Notes: generated by a model from the sequence alone, not told the origin. A stretch of DNA of 64,000 nt from Sesamum alatum (GCA_034509735.1 JACGWO010000010.1:5084001-5148000); one strand, 5' to 3'; positions 37,387 to 49,054 are shown, counted from the first letter of the stretch. A program made the numbers and translations.

Positions 37387-39260
37387 TATAAAAGAAGATA
37401 GGTTAGGCTTTTTTCTAAATAGCTTATAAGATCTTAAACATCTCATAAAATGTTTCGAAAAACTTATAAACTCAACCTAACATCCTCTTAGTTCGGGTAC
37501 TTCGGGTGTTGAAAAGAGAATTGATTTTCTATTTAAATTCTTTACATCTTTTTTTTTATTTTATATATACATGTCACGTGTATAATTTTTTTAAATAAAA
37601 TAAATATGATATTATTTGTACACAGGACGTGTACATATTAATCTATATAATAATAATTAATAATTAATAGCAATATAAAACATAGATTTATTAAGGCAAT
37701 CCACATGCACCATGTATGGGCAGATGTGGAAACCCTTAATAAGTTCTATTCTGCCAAATGAAATTCAACAAGTCATAAGTTTTCCAACACTCTTTAATCT
37801 CGGATTCTTTGTCCTAGATGCATCTATATTAATTAAGGAGTGTTTGTAATAGTTTTTGCTTCTGTAGCGGGCATAAAAATTATAAAAAAAATTATAAGTT
37901 AAGCAGTAGTAAACGTTAAAAGTGTTTGAAAATAAAAATTAAAAGCAAAGAAAAGTTGAAGTTTGAGTGTTTGAAAAAATAAAGTTACAATTTTATCAAT
38001 AAGTTGTAAAAGTTGGTGCTTTTGGCGTAAACTCAACTTATTAATTAAAGCAGTTCAAAAGCAGAAATCGCCAAACAAAAATATTATTTTCCAATTTATT
38101 TTTTATAATAAATTGATAAGTGTTTGTTTTCAACATTTGCAAATACCCGTCGGTACAAGGAGACTTGTTTCTGGCTAAGTACAATTCACAAAAATGTTGT
38201 TGAATGAAACAAATCTATCATCTACTCAGAAATAAGAATGGGAATGGGTTTTAATTTAATTCGATTCTATCACTAATGTCACACTTGGTGTGAATTTTAA
38301 TGTTTTAGAGAGTTTTGAATTTCAGCGTTTGAACTCGAATCTGATACGAACTTGGAAAATTTATATAATATTTTATAGCACTATAAAAGAAATAGATTAT
38401 TTCTTACACTATAAATTATTACGGTTAAAAATTAATGACAAATTAATACTATCTATCATAATTAAATAAAATCAATGTGAAAAATAAAGTTTTAACCATA
38501 ATTAATCAACATATGGCCAAAACATTTAATTGCATTAGTTTTTAACTATAGCTATTATTTTAGCTTCGTTTGCAAAAAACGGCAACTAACAACTGTTGTG
38601 TAATCGTAATTAATTAGCATCCACCCTGGTCTTTTAATGTTTAACCACAATAATAACCATAACCAAATTCATTTTCTTCTGGCGTGCGTATTTTTATTTA
38701 TTATATATATATGTATGTATATTTGTGTATGTATTTATATTTAATGTATTTTTGTGTATGGAAAATATGCATATATTGCCCCTATATTCATATAAAAAAT
38801 GTTAATAAATATATCACTCTTGTAAATGTAAAAAGAATATTATGAAGATTTTAATATCCAGGCAAAGCTAAAATATGCATATATGAATTTGTCCATAAAA
38901 TTATTCTCTAAAATTTGTCATTAATGGCTTACAAACCTCACATACAAAAACTATCTGATAACTTTCTTTAATGTATTAGTTACCAATACGCATTTTACTC
39001 AAAATTAAATTAAAAAATTCAAATTTTGTACAATATATGCTATATTGATAACGATGATTATATACAAGCAACACAAATACTAATATGTCATTTCTATTAT
39101 AAGTAATAATAAACTTAAACAAAACGGGAGTAAATTTGAATTTTTGAGTACCTGTAATTACATGGAATTAATTGCTAAAGGAACTTAATTGAGTAGTTAA
39201 TTCAACACGAGTTGAAAAGTTGAAGGGCATTTTTTGTATTATTATAATTTGGTGTAGTGG
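37387..39260. other. AT-rich intergenic DNA
   Basis: No gene recognised. About 38378-38650 may be a decayed CACTA-type MITE: a CACTATAAAAGAAAT end and GTTTTTAACTATAGC/ACGGC-type words resemble the element at 49775-50062, but a convincing right end is lacking. Confidence 0.35.
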
Positions 39261-39269
39261 TATTAAAAC

Positions 39270-39694
39270 GGGGAAATGGCATTTTTCATCCCATAACTTG
39301 GGGCTTTTCCACTTTTGGTCCCATTGGATACGGAATTATCACTTTTAGTCCTGTAACTTTAAAAAGGTAGCACTTTCGGTCCCATGACACATTCTTTTAG
39401 ATATTTAACGGAAAGTACTACGTGACCGTTAAGTGCATGGGACCAAAAGTGTTACTTTTTGAAAGTTATGGGACCAAAAGTGAAAGTTTCATAACATATG
39501 GAACCAAAAGTGAGAATCCCATAACATATGGGACCAAAAGTGTAAAGGCCCTAATAACTACGTGCTAAGCACGTGATGTTTTCCGTTAAAAAAATTAACA
39601 GAAAGGTGACATGGGACCAAAAGTGAGAATCCCGTAATCAATGGAATCCAAATGGAAAGGCCCTAAATTACAGGACGAAAAGTGTTATTTCTCC
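39270..39694. mobile_element. MULE-like MITE, 425 bp, perfect 9-bp duplication
   Basis: TATTAAAAC flanks both ends (39261-39269 and 39695-39703). Ends GGGGAAATGGCATTTTTCAT and, inverted, GGAGAAATAACACTTTTCGT match. The interior carries at least five copies of a GGGACCAAAAGTG phrase in mixed orientation. Non-coding. Confidence 0.92.
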
Positions 39695-41616
39695 TATTAA
39701 AACTACCACTTTGAGTCTAAAAATCCTCTTCCCTTTACGAAAGTATAGATTAGTGCATGTGTCACACTTAAAAAAACAAAATAAAATGATAGATCATAAT
39801 TTGAGACATCAAAAGTCCCTTATTTAATAATAATAAAGTATTGATAAATCGATTAATTCAAAGTAATTATAGCAATGTCCAATAAATATTAACAACTAGT
39901 AAGTAACAATTTATAATCAACAACAATGATAAATGTAAATAAAGACTGACATGTTGATGGAATTCATACATACGGCCTCGAACCTCAGCACGAGCATTTG
40001 AAACTATGATTAAATTACAAAAATTACTTAATGTTTGAATAAATATATTGCTACTCCTATTAGTGAAGTTTCCAACACACTGTCAACATTGTAAATTTTA
40101 GTTTACTTCGACATGCCCATTTAGGATTAAATCATATTTTATTTAGACATTTGTGTAATAAAATACTATATTTTGAGTGAAATTATAATTTTACCCTTGC
40201 CAAAAGGTTGAGTTGACATGTTGAGTGATCAACACTCCATATACCATCTCCTTCATTATTGTTCACATTTCATCTGCACTGTTTTTCTCTTTGGTATCTC
40301 CTCCGTCGTCGGTGAAGCCCAACTCTCCATCAGCAGCTCATTTGAGTCCATCATGGCTAACTCGTTCGCTTCCTCAGGCAACCCGAAGGTTAGTTCGTAG
40401 TCGAAAAAAAAATTTGAGTGGAAAGAATAAATATTGTGGGTTCTCTAAAAATCTTGATCGGACAATCGAATCAATTATTTATTTTACCAAGTAGATGCTC
40501 CAGCTAAGTTTATTGTAGCTCTTTGGACATGCATGGTTTGAGTGCTCAGCTTTTCTTTGTATTTTTTGAACAAGTCTACATTGGTTCCGTTTAATATTTG
40601 GAAAAAAATTTTATGCTTCACTACTACTCTCGTACAAGATCTACATAGTATGGGTTGGCCTAGTTGGACATGATAGTATATTGTAATTCTAGGGGGTCTT
40701 AATCCGAAGGTGTGATCGAAATTTATGCAAAAACCCTTCACATTGGGCCATTTGTGTACCATTCCATTTTGGTTACAATTTTGGCCAGATTCGATGACTT
40801 ATTCATAGATTCTTTACTGTTCCGTATGATGTTGTTGTAATATATGGTTATGTTATATCCACTTCCTATTTTTGTATGGAAGAATTTCTGTGGTATCTTT
40901 CATACCTATTATTTTTTGGGAAATGATTTATTGACACTTGCTTGATGGGTAAATTACATCATCTTTCATAAATTTTACCTGTCCCCTTAGATTTAGTAAT
41001 ACTAATGTTGTGCATTGTATGCAATTCCTCTCAGACCTTCCCCTTCATTTTGATTGAGTACGTGAAAATCGAACACAATTATTACCCGTTCTAGCGGTAC
41101 ATAAATACTTAATTGCATTTTCTAATTCAATAGAAATGAAATTAAAGGTGACATACATTTTTCCTTAATTGTCACTTATAGGAGTATAATTAAATAATAT
41201 TCACCCCAATGTACACAAGTATGACAAGAAGAATTTCTTTTAATTTGGAGTTTATGAGGGTAATCACCCTACAAAATCGGAAACCGAAAACTCATATGCA
41301 ATTGTTCACCACACTAATGCAAAAGTTGACAAATAAAGAGTAAGTCAAGGATCACACCACATTTTCACGCTAGGAAACGTATGAAATTTTCTATAATATT
41401 TGTGTGCATGCTATAGGAATCATTACATACATTGAAAAAAAGCTTCTTTGTGTCATATGGTAGGTATGTAAGCCATTATGTATCCAACCCCCAACTTTCA
41501 CATTTACTTCTTGGTTGTTGTGGGATTGGACTTGATTGATAGGTATGAATGACAATGCACAAATTTTGGTTAGTGTGTATATTTGTTTTGGCATGCAATT
41601 GTGTAATGAATTTGTG

Positions 41617-41624
41617 TATATAAG
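41617..41624 (+). promoter_or_regulatory. TATA box of the left-arm Myb/SANT-like copy
   Basis: TATATAAG lies 114 bp before the ATG at 41738, consistent with initiation near 41650. The right arm has the mirror TATATAAG at 42738-42745 on the minus strand. Confidence 0.6.
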
Positions 41625-41737
41625 AGGTGCTTCTATCTTCACCCACATACCTACACTTCACTCTTGTTTACTTCACCTCAAACACATTTCACTTGCCTAC
41701 AACACTTCCAACTCACTACACATTTAACACTTTCACC

Positions 41738-42292
41738 ATGGTTGAAGCTAACCTAGGCCCTCTTGCTCCTCCACCACCGCCGCCCCCGCCACCACCTCCA
41801 TTCAACCCCCGTCCACAAAGCTATTATTTCTACCCGACACGTTGGACCAAACATGTGGACATGGCCTTCATCCAAGCACTATACTACAAAGCCGTCCGAG
41901 GGCAAAAACAACTTTTGCGAACCCCCAACATGGACTCGCTTAATTATGCTCGCAGCATAGTGAACGCTTGCTTTAACTGGTCTTCTAAGTACGTTATCTT
42001 CAAGAGGAGACTTGAGCGACTGAGGCTGCGATTTTCCACATTCAAGTCCATCATCGACTCTCCCGGTTTTCAATGGGACCGCCGTACAAACTTCGTCAGT
42101 GCCATCGATGAGCAGTGGAATGATCTAGCCTTGGTAAGATCCAACATAGGATTTTCGTTTATTTACGTTTTCATGAAATGTCGTTCATTCACCTTACATG
42201 AAAACGAAAATCCTATGTTGGATCTTACCAAGGCTAGATCATTCCACTGCTCGTCGGTGGCACTGACGAAGTTTGTACGGCGGTCCCATTGA
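41738..42292 (+). CDS. Myb/SANT-like first exon, truncated (left palindrome arm)
   Basis: The frame opens MVEANLGPLAPP, continues through a run of prolines (about residues 9-20), then a Myb/SANT-like domain (about residues 31-131): TRWTKHVDMAFIQALYYKAV, a middle helix ...IVNACFNWSSKYVIFKRRL, and FQWDRRTNFVSAIDEQW, the pattern of the Myb/SANT-like (trihelix-like) domains found in plant DNA-binding proteins and PIF/Harbinger-associated ORFs. A probable donor CCTTG|GTAAGA at about 42135 marks the original exon end; the remaining codons run through the loop into antisense of the other arm and have no family meaning. The real gene would continue in exons absent here. It is likely to bind DNA if made, but the hairpin structure makes silencing more likely. 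Product identity is moderate; the specific family is unsure. Confidence 0.6.
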   Translation: MVEANLGPLAPPPPPPPPPPPFNPRPQSYYFYPTRWTKHVDMAFIQALYYKAVRGQKQLLRTPNMDSLNYARSIVNACFNWSSKYVIFKRRLERLRLRFSTFKSIIDSPGFQWDRRTNFVSAIDEQWNDLALVRSNIGFSFIYVFMKCRSFTLHENENPMLDLTKARSFHCSSVALTKFVRRSH

Positions 42293-42624
42293 AAACCGGA
42301 AGAGTCGATGATGGACTTGAATGTGGTGAATCGCAGCCTTAGTCGCTCAAATCTCCTCTTGAATACAATGTACTTAAAAGACCAGTTAAAGCAAGTGTTC
42401 ACTATGCCGCAAGCATAGTTAAGCGAGTGCATGTTGGGGGTTTGCGAAAGTTGTTTTTGCCCTCGGACGGCTTTGTATTATAGTGCTTGGATGAAGGCCA
42501 TGTCCACACGTTTGGTCCAACGTATCGTGTAGAAATAATGGCTTTGTGGATGGGGGTTGAATGGAGGTGGTGGCGGGGGCGGCGGTGGTGGTGGAGCAAG
42601 AGGGCCTAGGTTAGCTTCAGCCAT
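42163..42624 (-). pseudogene. Myb/SANT-like first exon, nonsense-mutated (right palindrome arm)
   Basis: The mirror copy starts MAEANLGPLAPP at 42624 and shares the proline run and Myb/SANT-like residues, but where the left arm has TAC the right has TAA, stopping the frame after FIQAL (about 42478-42480). Later residues such as SGFQWDRRTNFVSA remain legible. One arm is therefore more intact than the other. Confidence 0.7.
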
Positions 42625-44270
42625 GGTGAAAGTGTGAAATGTGTAGTGAGTTGGAAGTGTTGTAGGCAAGTGAAATGTGTTTGAGGTGAAGTAAACAAGA
42701 GTGAAGTGTAGGTATGTGGGTGAAGATAGAAGCACCTCTTATATACACAAATTCATTACACAATTGCATGCCAAAACAAATATACACACTAACCAAAATT
42801 TATGCATTGTCATTCATACTTATCAATCAAGTCCAATCCCACAACAACCAAGAAGTAAATGTGAAAGTTGGGGGTTGGATACATAATGGCTTACATACCT
42901 ACCATATGACACAAAGAAGCTTTTTTTCAATGCATGCAATGATTCCTATAGCATGCACACAAATATTATAGAGAATTTCATACGTTTCCTAGCATGAAAA
43001 TGTGGTGTGATCCTTGACTTACTCTTTATTTGTCAACTTTTGCATTAGTGTGGTGAACAATTGCATATGTGTTTTCGGTTTCCGATTTTGTAGGGTGATT
43101 ACCCTCATAAACTCCAAATTAAAAGAAATTCTTTTTGTCATACTTTGTACATTGGGGTGAATATCATTTAATTACACTCCTATAAGTGACAATTAAGGAA
43201 AAATGTATGTCACCTTTAATTTCATTTCTATTGAATTAGAAAATGCAATTAAGTATTTATGTACCGCTAGAACGAGTAATAATTGTGGTCGATTTTCACG
43301 TACTCAATCAAAATGAAGGGGAAGGGCTGAGAGGAATTGCATACAATGCACAACATTAGTATTACTAAATCTAAGGGGACATGTAAAATTTATAAAAGAT
43401 GATGTAATTTACCCATCAAAGCAAGTGTCAATAAATTATTTCCCAAAAAACAATAGGTATGAAAGATACCACAGAAATTCTTCCATACAAAAATAGGAAG
43501 TAGATATAACATAACCATATCTTACAACAACATCATACGGAACAGTAAGAATCTATGAATAAGTCATCGAATCTGGCCAAAATTGTAACCAAAATGGAAT
43601 GGTACACGAATGGCCCAATGTGAAGGGTTTTTGCATAAATTTCGATCACACCTTCGGATTAAGACCCCCAAGAATTACAATGTACTATCATGTCCAACTA
43701 GGCCAACTCATACTATGTAGATCTTGTACGAGATTAGTAGCGAAGCATAAAAAAATTTCCCAAATATTAAACGGAACCGATGTAGACTTGTTCAAAAAAT
43801 ACAAAGAAAAGCTGAGCACTCAAACCATGCATGTCCAAAGAGCTACAATAAACTTAGCTGGAGCATCTACTTGGTAAAATAAACAATTGAATTGATTGTC
43901 TGCTCAAGATTTTTGGAGAACCCACAATATTTATTCTTTCCACTCAAAATTTTTTTCGGCTACGAACTAACCTTCGGGTTGCCCGAGGAAGCGAACGAGT
44001 TAGCCATGACGGACTCAAACGAGCTGCTGATGGAGAGTTGGGCTTCACCGGCGACGTAGGAGATACTGAAGAGAAAAACAGTGCAGATGAAATGTGAACA
44101 ATAATGAAGGAGATGGTATATGGAGTGTTGGTCACTCAACATGTCAACTCAACCTTTTGGCAAGGGTAAAATTATAATTTCACTCAAAATATATTATTTT
44201 ATTACATAAATGTCTAGGTAAAATATGATTTAATCCTAAATGGGCATGTCGAAGTAAACTAAAAATTACA

Positions 44271-44873
44271 TTTTCGAACTTCCTCTTATCTCACCTTTAA
44301 TCCTAATTTAATCAATCCATAATTAATCACTACCAATGAAGTAAAGGAGGCCTAAGTGGAGTAGTCCAAAAATATACCTAAACCGTATATGTTGTAGTCC
44401 AGGAACTTACAATGAGAGATGTATCGTAACAACTCCCAATCCAGATAAAATTACCAATCGAATCACAGAATCTATCTGTTTGCCTTGAAGAAATTATGCG
44501 TCCCGTCAACGTGCATCAAGGTACTACGTAGCATATCGAAACTAGAGCTGAAAGCTCGGATTTTTATGGAAAACCCGAGAGGAACAATAGAGAGAATGCT
44601 AGATGCTGAAAAATGTTATCAGATTGCTATGTTGTGTGTTTGAAGAGTGAGGGAATCAACCTTTATAGGCAAGGGTTCACCTCAATCATCATTGCAGCAT
44701 TAAGCACAATTAAACAGGCCATAAAACTAGACGTAATTTTGATATTTAAAACAAAATTAAAACACCTCAGAAACAGTACAAAAACGGGCATATTTCTTAC
44801 AAAATCAGCTATTTTTAGAAAGTAATTTTTAAGTTTTAAAAACAGCATTAAAAACTCAATTTTGACTGAGAAT
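44271..44873. other. Intergenic DNA between palindrome and hAT-like element
   Basis: No coding potential beyond short frames, and no transposon ends recognised. Confidence 0.4.
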
Positions 44874-45541
44874 CTATAATGCACGGACACTCCGAAAAAT
44901 TACTCGATACAGTGTTGGACACGTGTCGGACACGGACACGGACACGGCTCGGACACGCCTCGGACACGGCAAAGGTGTGTCCAAAAATATAAAATAAAAA
45001 AGAAAAAAAATGGACACTGTTGGTGTGTCCGACACGTTTTGGAGGAGTGTCCGACACGTTTTGGAGGAGTGTCCGACACGTTTTGGACACGTTTAGAATT
45101 TTTTTTATAATTTTAAAAAGTTTTGAATTGTCTTTTCTAAAAAAAAGTGTTTTGGGCTAAATAAAAAAAGAAAAAAAATAATTTACTTCTCTCAAACTAA
45201 AAGTTTTGGGATGAAATTACTAACAAATTGGGAGATGATCACAATAATTTAATTAAATATGTGTATTTTAATATAAACCAAAATTGGGATGATTAGAAAT
45301 ATTTTTATTGCGTACTTTTAATATAAATTAATTATGTATATTTTTGAAGTCATGTATTTTGGTTAAAAATTTAGATATAAGACATACTTATAATTTTATG
45401 TATTATCTTGATATTTTGTATATTGCATAAATTTTACAAAAAAGATTAGAATATATATAAAAATTATATTATATGTAGCCGTGTCGTGTCCTAATTTTTA
45501 AAAATTTTCCGTGTCGCCGTGTCCGTGTCCATGTATCATAG
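44874..45541. mobile_element. hAT-like element with GGACAC/GTGTCC repeats
   Basis: Ends CTATAATGCACGGACAC and, inverted, CTATGATACATGGACAC are partners. Flanks CTGAGAAT (44866-44873) and CTGAGAAA (45542-45549) form an 8-bp duplication with one mismatch, the hAT size. The left third contains clustered CGGACACG units and three tandem copies of a GTGTCCGACACGTTTTGGAG phrase (20-21 bp period, about 45025-45085). No transposase. Confidence 0.72.
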
Positions 45542-45549
45542 CTGAGAAA

Positions 45550-45916
45550 TTAAAAAAACCAATTTTCCGTGGCCAAAGCCAGAGTTGGGCTGGGCCGGGC
45601 CAAAACAAGCGGGCGATAACGTGCGTTTGCAACGACCCCATGTTCACTCTAGTATCTATAACACTTCAAACATTTCATGGATTTTGAACTCAATATAAGA
45701 AATTTATGAAGTTCATAAAGTTCAAGTGTGGGACAAAATTGAGTGTACAACACTCATCCCCACATATACCTTATATACACATCAAAGCCCATTTTTTTCC
45801 AATCATACTCCAATGTGGGACAAAGACACTTCTCCATTTTTCTCTCAATCTATGGATTAATCTTGTAATTGTATCTATATTTTAGACTACATTGTTGTTA
45901 CAAATTAGCAATTAAA
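45550..45916. other. Intergenic DNA, unassigned
   Basis: A short GC-rich word cluster (GGGCTGGGCCGGGCC at about 45589) precedes AT-rich sequence with no gene. GTGTGGGACAAA / AATGTGGGACAAAG occurs twice about 90 bp apart, suggestive of a regulatory or repeat remnant only. Confidence 0.35.
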
Positions 45917-46138
45917 ATGTCAATTACAATATTTACACCCCCTAATCTATGGTCTATATATACAAACCATCCTTGTCTTTTGTTTAATTACAGAAACCAT
46001 CCTTAATAACAGTTAAAAAGCAGGGTAGTTTGTGTAACGGTATCGACGTTTCTGATGGGTGTATGTGTAATTTTTCAAAAAGTATAGATGATTTATATAA
46101 ACAGACCATAGATCAAGGAGTATAAATATAATTATCCC
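45917..46138. repeat. MITE copy with CTATGGTCTATATATAC ends
   Basis: Left TAATCTATGGTCTATATATAC-type and right TATATAAACAGACCATAGATCA are inverted partners around AAACCATCC units. Flanks agree weakly. Non-coding. Confidence 0.5.
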
Positions 46139-47040
46139 ACTAAATAAAACCTCAACTTGGACATTCCACAACTGTAGAGAACTCCTTTCGTTATACTGAT
46201 CAAAGAATATTACAACGATGATTGCGATGATTTCACCAGTAGTCCAATCTGGATAAGTACTTGGGATCCGAGAAACCAGCACAGATTAGATTTGTTGGGA
46301 TGTCTACAACTAAAATCCTACAATCCTTAAGTTAGTTGGATGCAAGATCTAGCGGAAAGATAAAAATCTGCTCTCAACAAATGATGTACATTGATCTCAA
46401 AATGATTTTAGAGTATTTACAGAGCCAAAAGTCTGTACTTGTACAAGTTCACGTACATAAATTCTGATCACTGGGTCGGGTTAAATCGAGTACGAGCCCA
46501 CCCGAGAAAAAAAAATGCACGGGTCACTATCTTGTTTGAGCATTTTGAAATCCTGTAATAAGTGGACAGTTTTAACCTTTCTTGCTAGCCCCCAAGACAA
46601 GTTTACAGGTGATGTCCATACGAGGCAGGAAACAGGGAAACCATCATAGGTTTTATTCAAGTGCAAGAATCAGCCACAAGTACAACTGTCTTCTCAATGT
46701 TTCATTCAACATATATACAAATTGTGTTCTTGACATATTGTTTTTCAAAAGCCATACAAGATTGGGTCCAAGTGTATCTCATTTATGTGGTCTCTCTTTC
46801 AACTACTTTTCTTGATTGATTGTCAATGTGACCATTGAAAATCATGCATGGTCCCAGTGTTCTTGATTAATCTTTATGATACATGCCTTTCATAAATTTT
46901 ATATGTTTGAACATTAGTATTAGTTTCAAAATTTTAACAAAATATTTTGCAAATTTGGCACCTCTTCTCTAGCAAAATGTTGGTTCAGATCTAATTTAGT
47001 CAAATTTAAATCAATTACATGACACGTGCAATTTATTTAT
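46139..47040. other. Intergenic DNA, unassigned
   Basis: Frames up to 89 codons occur but none shows a recognisable domain. About 46985-47040 carries a weak CAATTACATGACACGTGCAA word of the CAATCACA MITE family. Confidence 0.4.
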
Positions 47041-47700
47041 TGTGTGATTAATGGAGAAAATTGCATTTCTGGTACCACACTATAGGGACTCTTGCAAGTT
47101 TGGTACCACACTTTCTAAAATAGCCAATTTTGATACCGTAGTTTACAGAGACTTGCAAATAAGGTACTTTCCTTTCATTTTAGCCCCTCAACCTTTAGAA
47201 AGTATCAGATTTGGTCCCAAAACTCTTTTTTTTTTTTTTTTTTTTTTTTCAGAAATAGAACCCATGCAATTCAATTCTAATCAGGCCCAACATGCTTCCG
47301 AAAATAAAATTAAGCCTCCATAAATTCATACCTTGGTTTGACCGCTTTGCCACCGGGTATTCCAAGTCCTCGTTTTTACGGCTCTTTCTCCAACCACACT
47401 ACCACAGCAGATGGTTCGCAGGTACTTGGCTCCTTCAGCAACAAACAACACAGCCCTAATTCGTTTCCTACCTTAGGGCGTAAAAGTACTCAAAATAGAG
47501 ACTTAATAAAATTTTGGACAAACAAATTGGACAGAAGCCTTTATTTTATTGAAGAAATACTTGAAATATTACGTAGACATTTTATTCCTCTATCGGAGGA
47601 GAAAACTACTTAGCCTCTCATGGATAAGAGGACTTGACTCGTTGGGGATAACCCCATACACTGGATATTTTAATACTTAAATTTTTTTTTAAAAACACAG

Positions 47701-47821
47701 TTTATTTTGCTGAAGAGTTGGAGAAGTTTTTCTGATGTCCTCCATCTGCTTCCTAGCTCTCTATTTATAATAGTCCGTGGACTTCAAACCCGGACTTCAA
47801 TCTTATTTTTGGGTGACGTCA
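47701..47821 (-). promoter_or_regulatory. Pararetrovirus-style promoter and poly(A) signal
   Basis: On the minus strand a palindromic TGACGTCA (47814-47821, as-1/TGA-factor type) lies about 45 bp upstream of TATAAATA (47762-47769), followed after about 55 bp by AATAAA (47701-47706). The order resembles the 35S-type promoter and downstream polyadenylation signal of plant pararetroviruses. Motif reading only; activity unknown. Confidence 0.45.
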
Positions 47822-47977
47822 TTGCGTTCGTCAGCAATTTTGTCTTTCAACTTTCCAGCTATGGTCATTATGCCTTGTCGGCCATGTGCTTGCAGCTGGT
47901 GTTATCTTTCTGACTGTTGGCCCTTTTGTCCTCTTCTGCCGACAGTCTCCCTTTTGATTTTTTACATTTTGAGGGTT

Positions 47978-48574
47978 TTACCTCCTTTTGTGAAAATCCT
48001 TTCTTTTACCCTTCTCTGGTCTTGGTTCGGGTTTATTTTGAGTTATCCGAATCTTTGTTTCGAACAAGGGCTTTTCCTGTTTTTCACAACAAGAGCATAA
48101 GTGGTTATGCCATTGTCCTACGTGCATCATGTTGCATGCCTTCTTCCTTGTGTTCTCTGTTGCAGGCAGCTTATTTTCCCATATAAGCATTCTTTTCTTT
48201 TCAAACAAGCTTTCTGCAAACTCAGTGCTTTTTCCTGTCATGGAGTTTAACAGGAATGATCCATTTAATTTATTGAAAAATATTTTAAATGGATATTTGA
48301 CTTTATCCATCTCTATGAGACAGACCCAATAACCCCATGCTCTCCTGGTGGATATGCCATATGGATGTAAGGGCTGGAGCATGGTCCTTGCCCATGGTGT
48401 GTTTTCAGGCACTCGTCTTGGATTCCTTCCTGGATTTTCTCGCAATCTTGTCCCCACGAAGGTAGGTGTAGCATTGGTGTGAAAATCTGTACCTTCTCTC
48501 ATTGGATGATCCTGCGGTGGATCATTTGAGCCTGTGCTTCCCTCCGCCGGTGGTAAAAGCTGGAGCGACCTCAT
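47978..48574 (-). pseudogene. Broken large-ORF remnant of the pararetrovirus-like cassette
   Basis: A 198-codon frame includes LHPYGISTRRAWGYW and a Cys/His-poor, Lys-rich C-terminus. An overlapping shorter frame just upstream (about 48690-48535) opens MEISRVDLSDLQELAESFSQ and changes frame near 48535, so the original ORF3-like polyprotein appears frameshifted and then cut off well before any protease or reverse transcriptase, none of which I can find. It matches no domain I can name with confidence. Confidence 0.4.
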
Positions 48575-48706
48575 TGGTTTGGATATTAACTAAATCCACA
48601 ATCCCTAGTTGGGAAAAGGATTCAGCTAACTCTTGTAGATCCGATAGATCCACTCTAGATATCTCCATTATTTTATGGATTTGATGATCTCGATGATTTG
48701 TTCATC

Positions 48707-49054
48707 TTATGTCTTTGGCTTCGAGATCTCCTTCGCCTTTCCTTTCTGATGTAGGAAAGATACTGGTCCAAGGGCGTCCCTGATGCGTTCCTGATGAGAT
48801 CTGGATGTCTCAGGGGTATTCCTTTGTTTTCTTCGCAGATCTGTAACCTCATTCTTCAAATCTGTGAGATCCTTTTGTAGATCTGGTAGGATTTTTAAGA
48901 TCTCATCCATCTTTTGGTTCAAGAGGTCTATTTTCATAGTTATATGGATTAGCCTATGTCCATAGTCTTGAACTGTCTTTTGTACCTCTCTAAGGTCCTG
49001 AGAGTACTTCGAGGTATCCGGTTCGAGTTCCTTCCAATCAGTTCCTTTAATCAT
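48707..49054 (-). CDS. Small coiled-coil ORF (ORF2-like)
   Basis: 115 codons, rich in heptad-like leucine/isoleucine spacing at residues 25-75 (MKIDLLNQKMDEILKILPDL), then a basic C-terminus. Its ATG overlaps the stop of the upstream ORF (ATGATTAA), the coupling seen between consecutive ORFs in bacilliform and related plant pararetroviruses, whose ORF2 products are of similar size and coiled-coil. Function and family are inferred from layout, not from sequence identity. Confidence 0.45.
   Translation of the reverse strand: MIKGTDWKELEPDTSKYSQDLREVQKTVQDYGHRLIHITMKIDLLNQKMDEILKILPDLQKDLTDLKNEVTDLRRKQRNTPETSRSHQERIRDALGPVSFLHQKGKAKEISKPKT

Larger units (their letters stand above)
40090..44270. 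repeat. Giant near-perfect palindrome (about 2.07-kb arms, 40-nt loop)
   Basis: The left arm 40090-42160 and right arm 42201-44270 are reverse complements centred near 42180.5. Landmarks pair exactly: TATATAAG at 41617 with 42745, ATG at 41738 with 42624, ATG at 40218 with 44142. In a 130-bp sample the arms differ at about seven bases (about 95% identity by eye). Outer ends read TGTAAATTTTAG and CTAAAAATTACA; no target duplication is seen. Each arm carries the promoter and first exon of a Myb/SANT-like gene pointing at the loop and stops about 25 bp after that exon's GTAAGA donor. A single read-through transcript would form a very long hairpin RNA. Confidence 0.93.

Noticed and set aside
40090..44270. 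Palindrome as an ordinary pair of terminal inverted repeats of a large DNA transposon
   Set aside because: There is almost nothing between the arms (40 nt), no transposase and no target duplication. It remains possible for a foldback element, so this is only partly rejected.
46013..46282. 89-codon minus frame MLVSRIPSTYPDW, possibly an exon
   Set aside because: No domain recognised, and its C-terminal part lies in a MITE copy.
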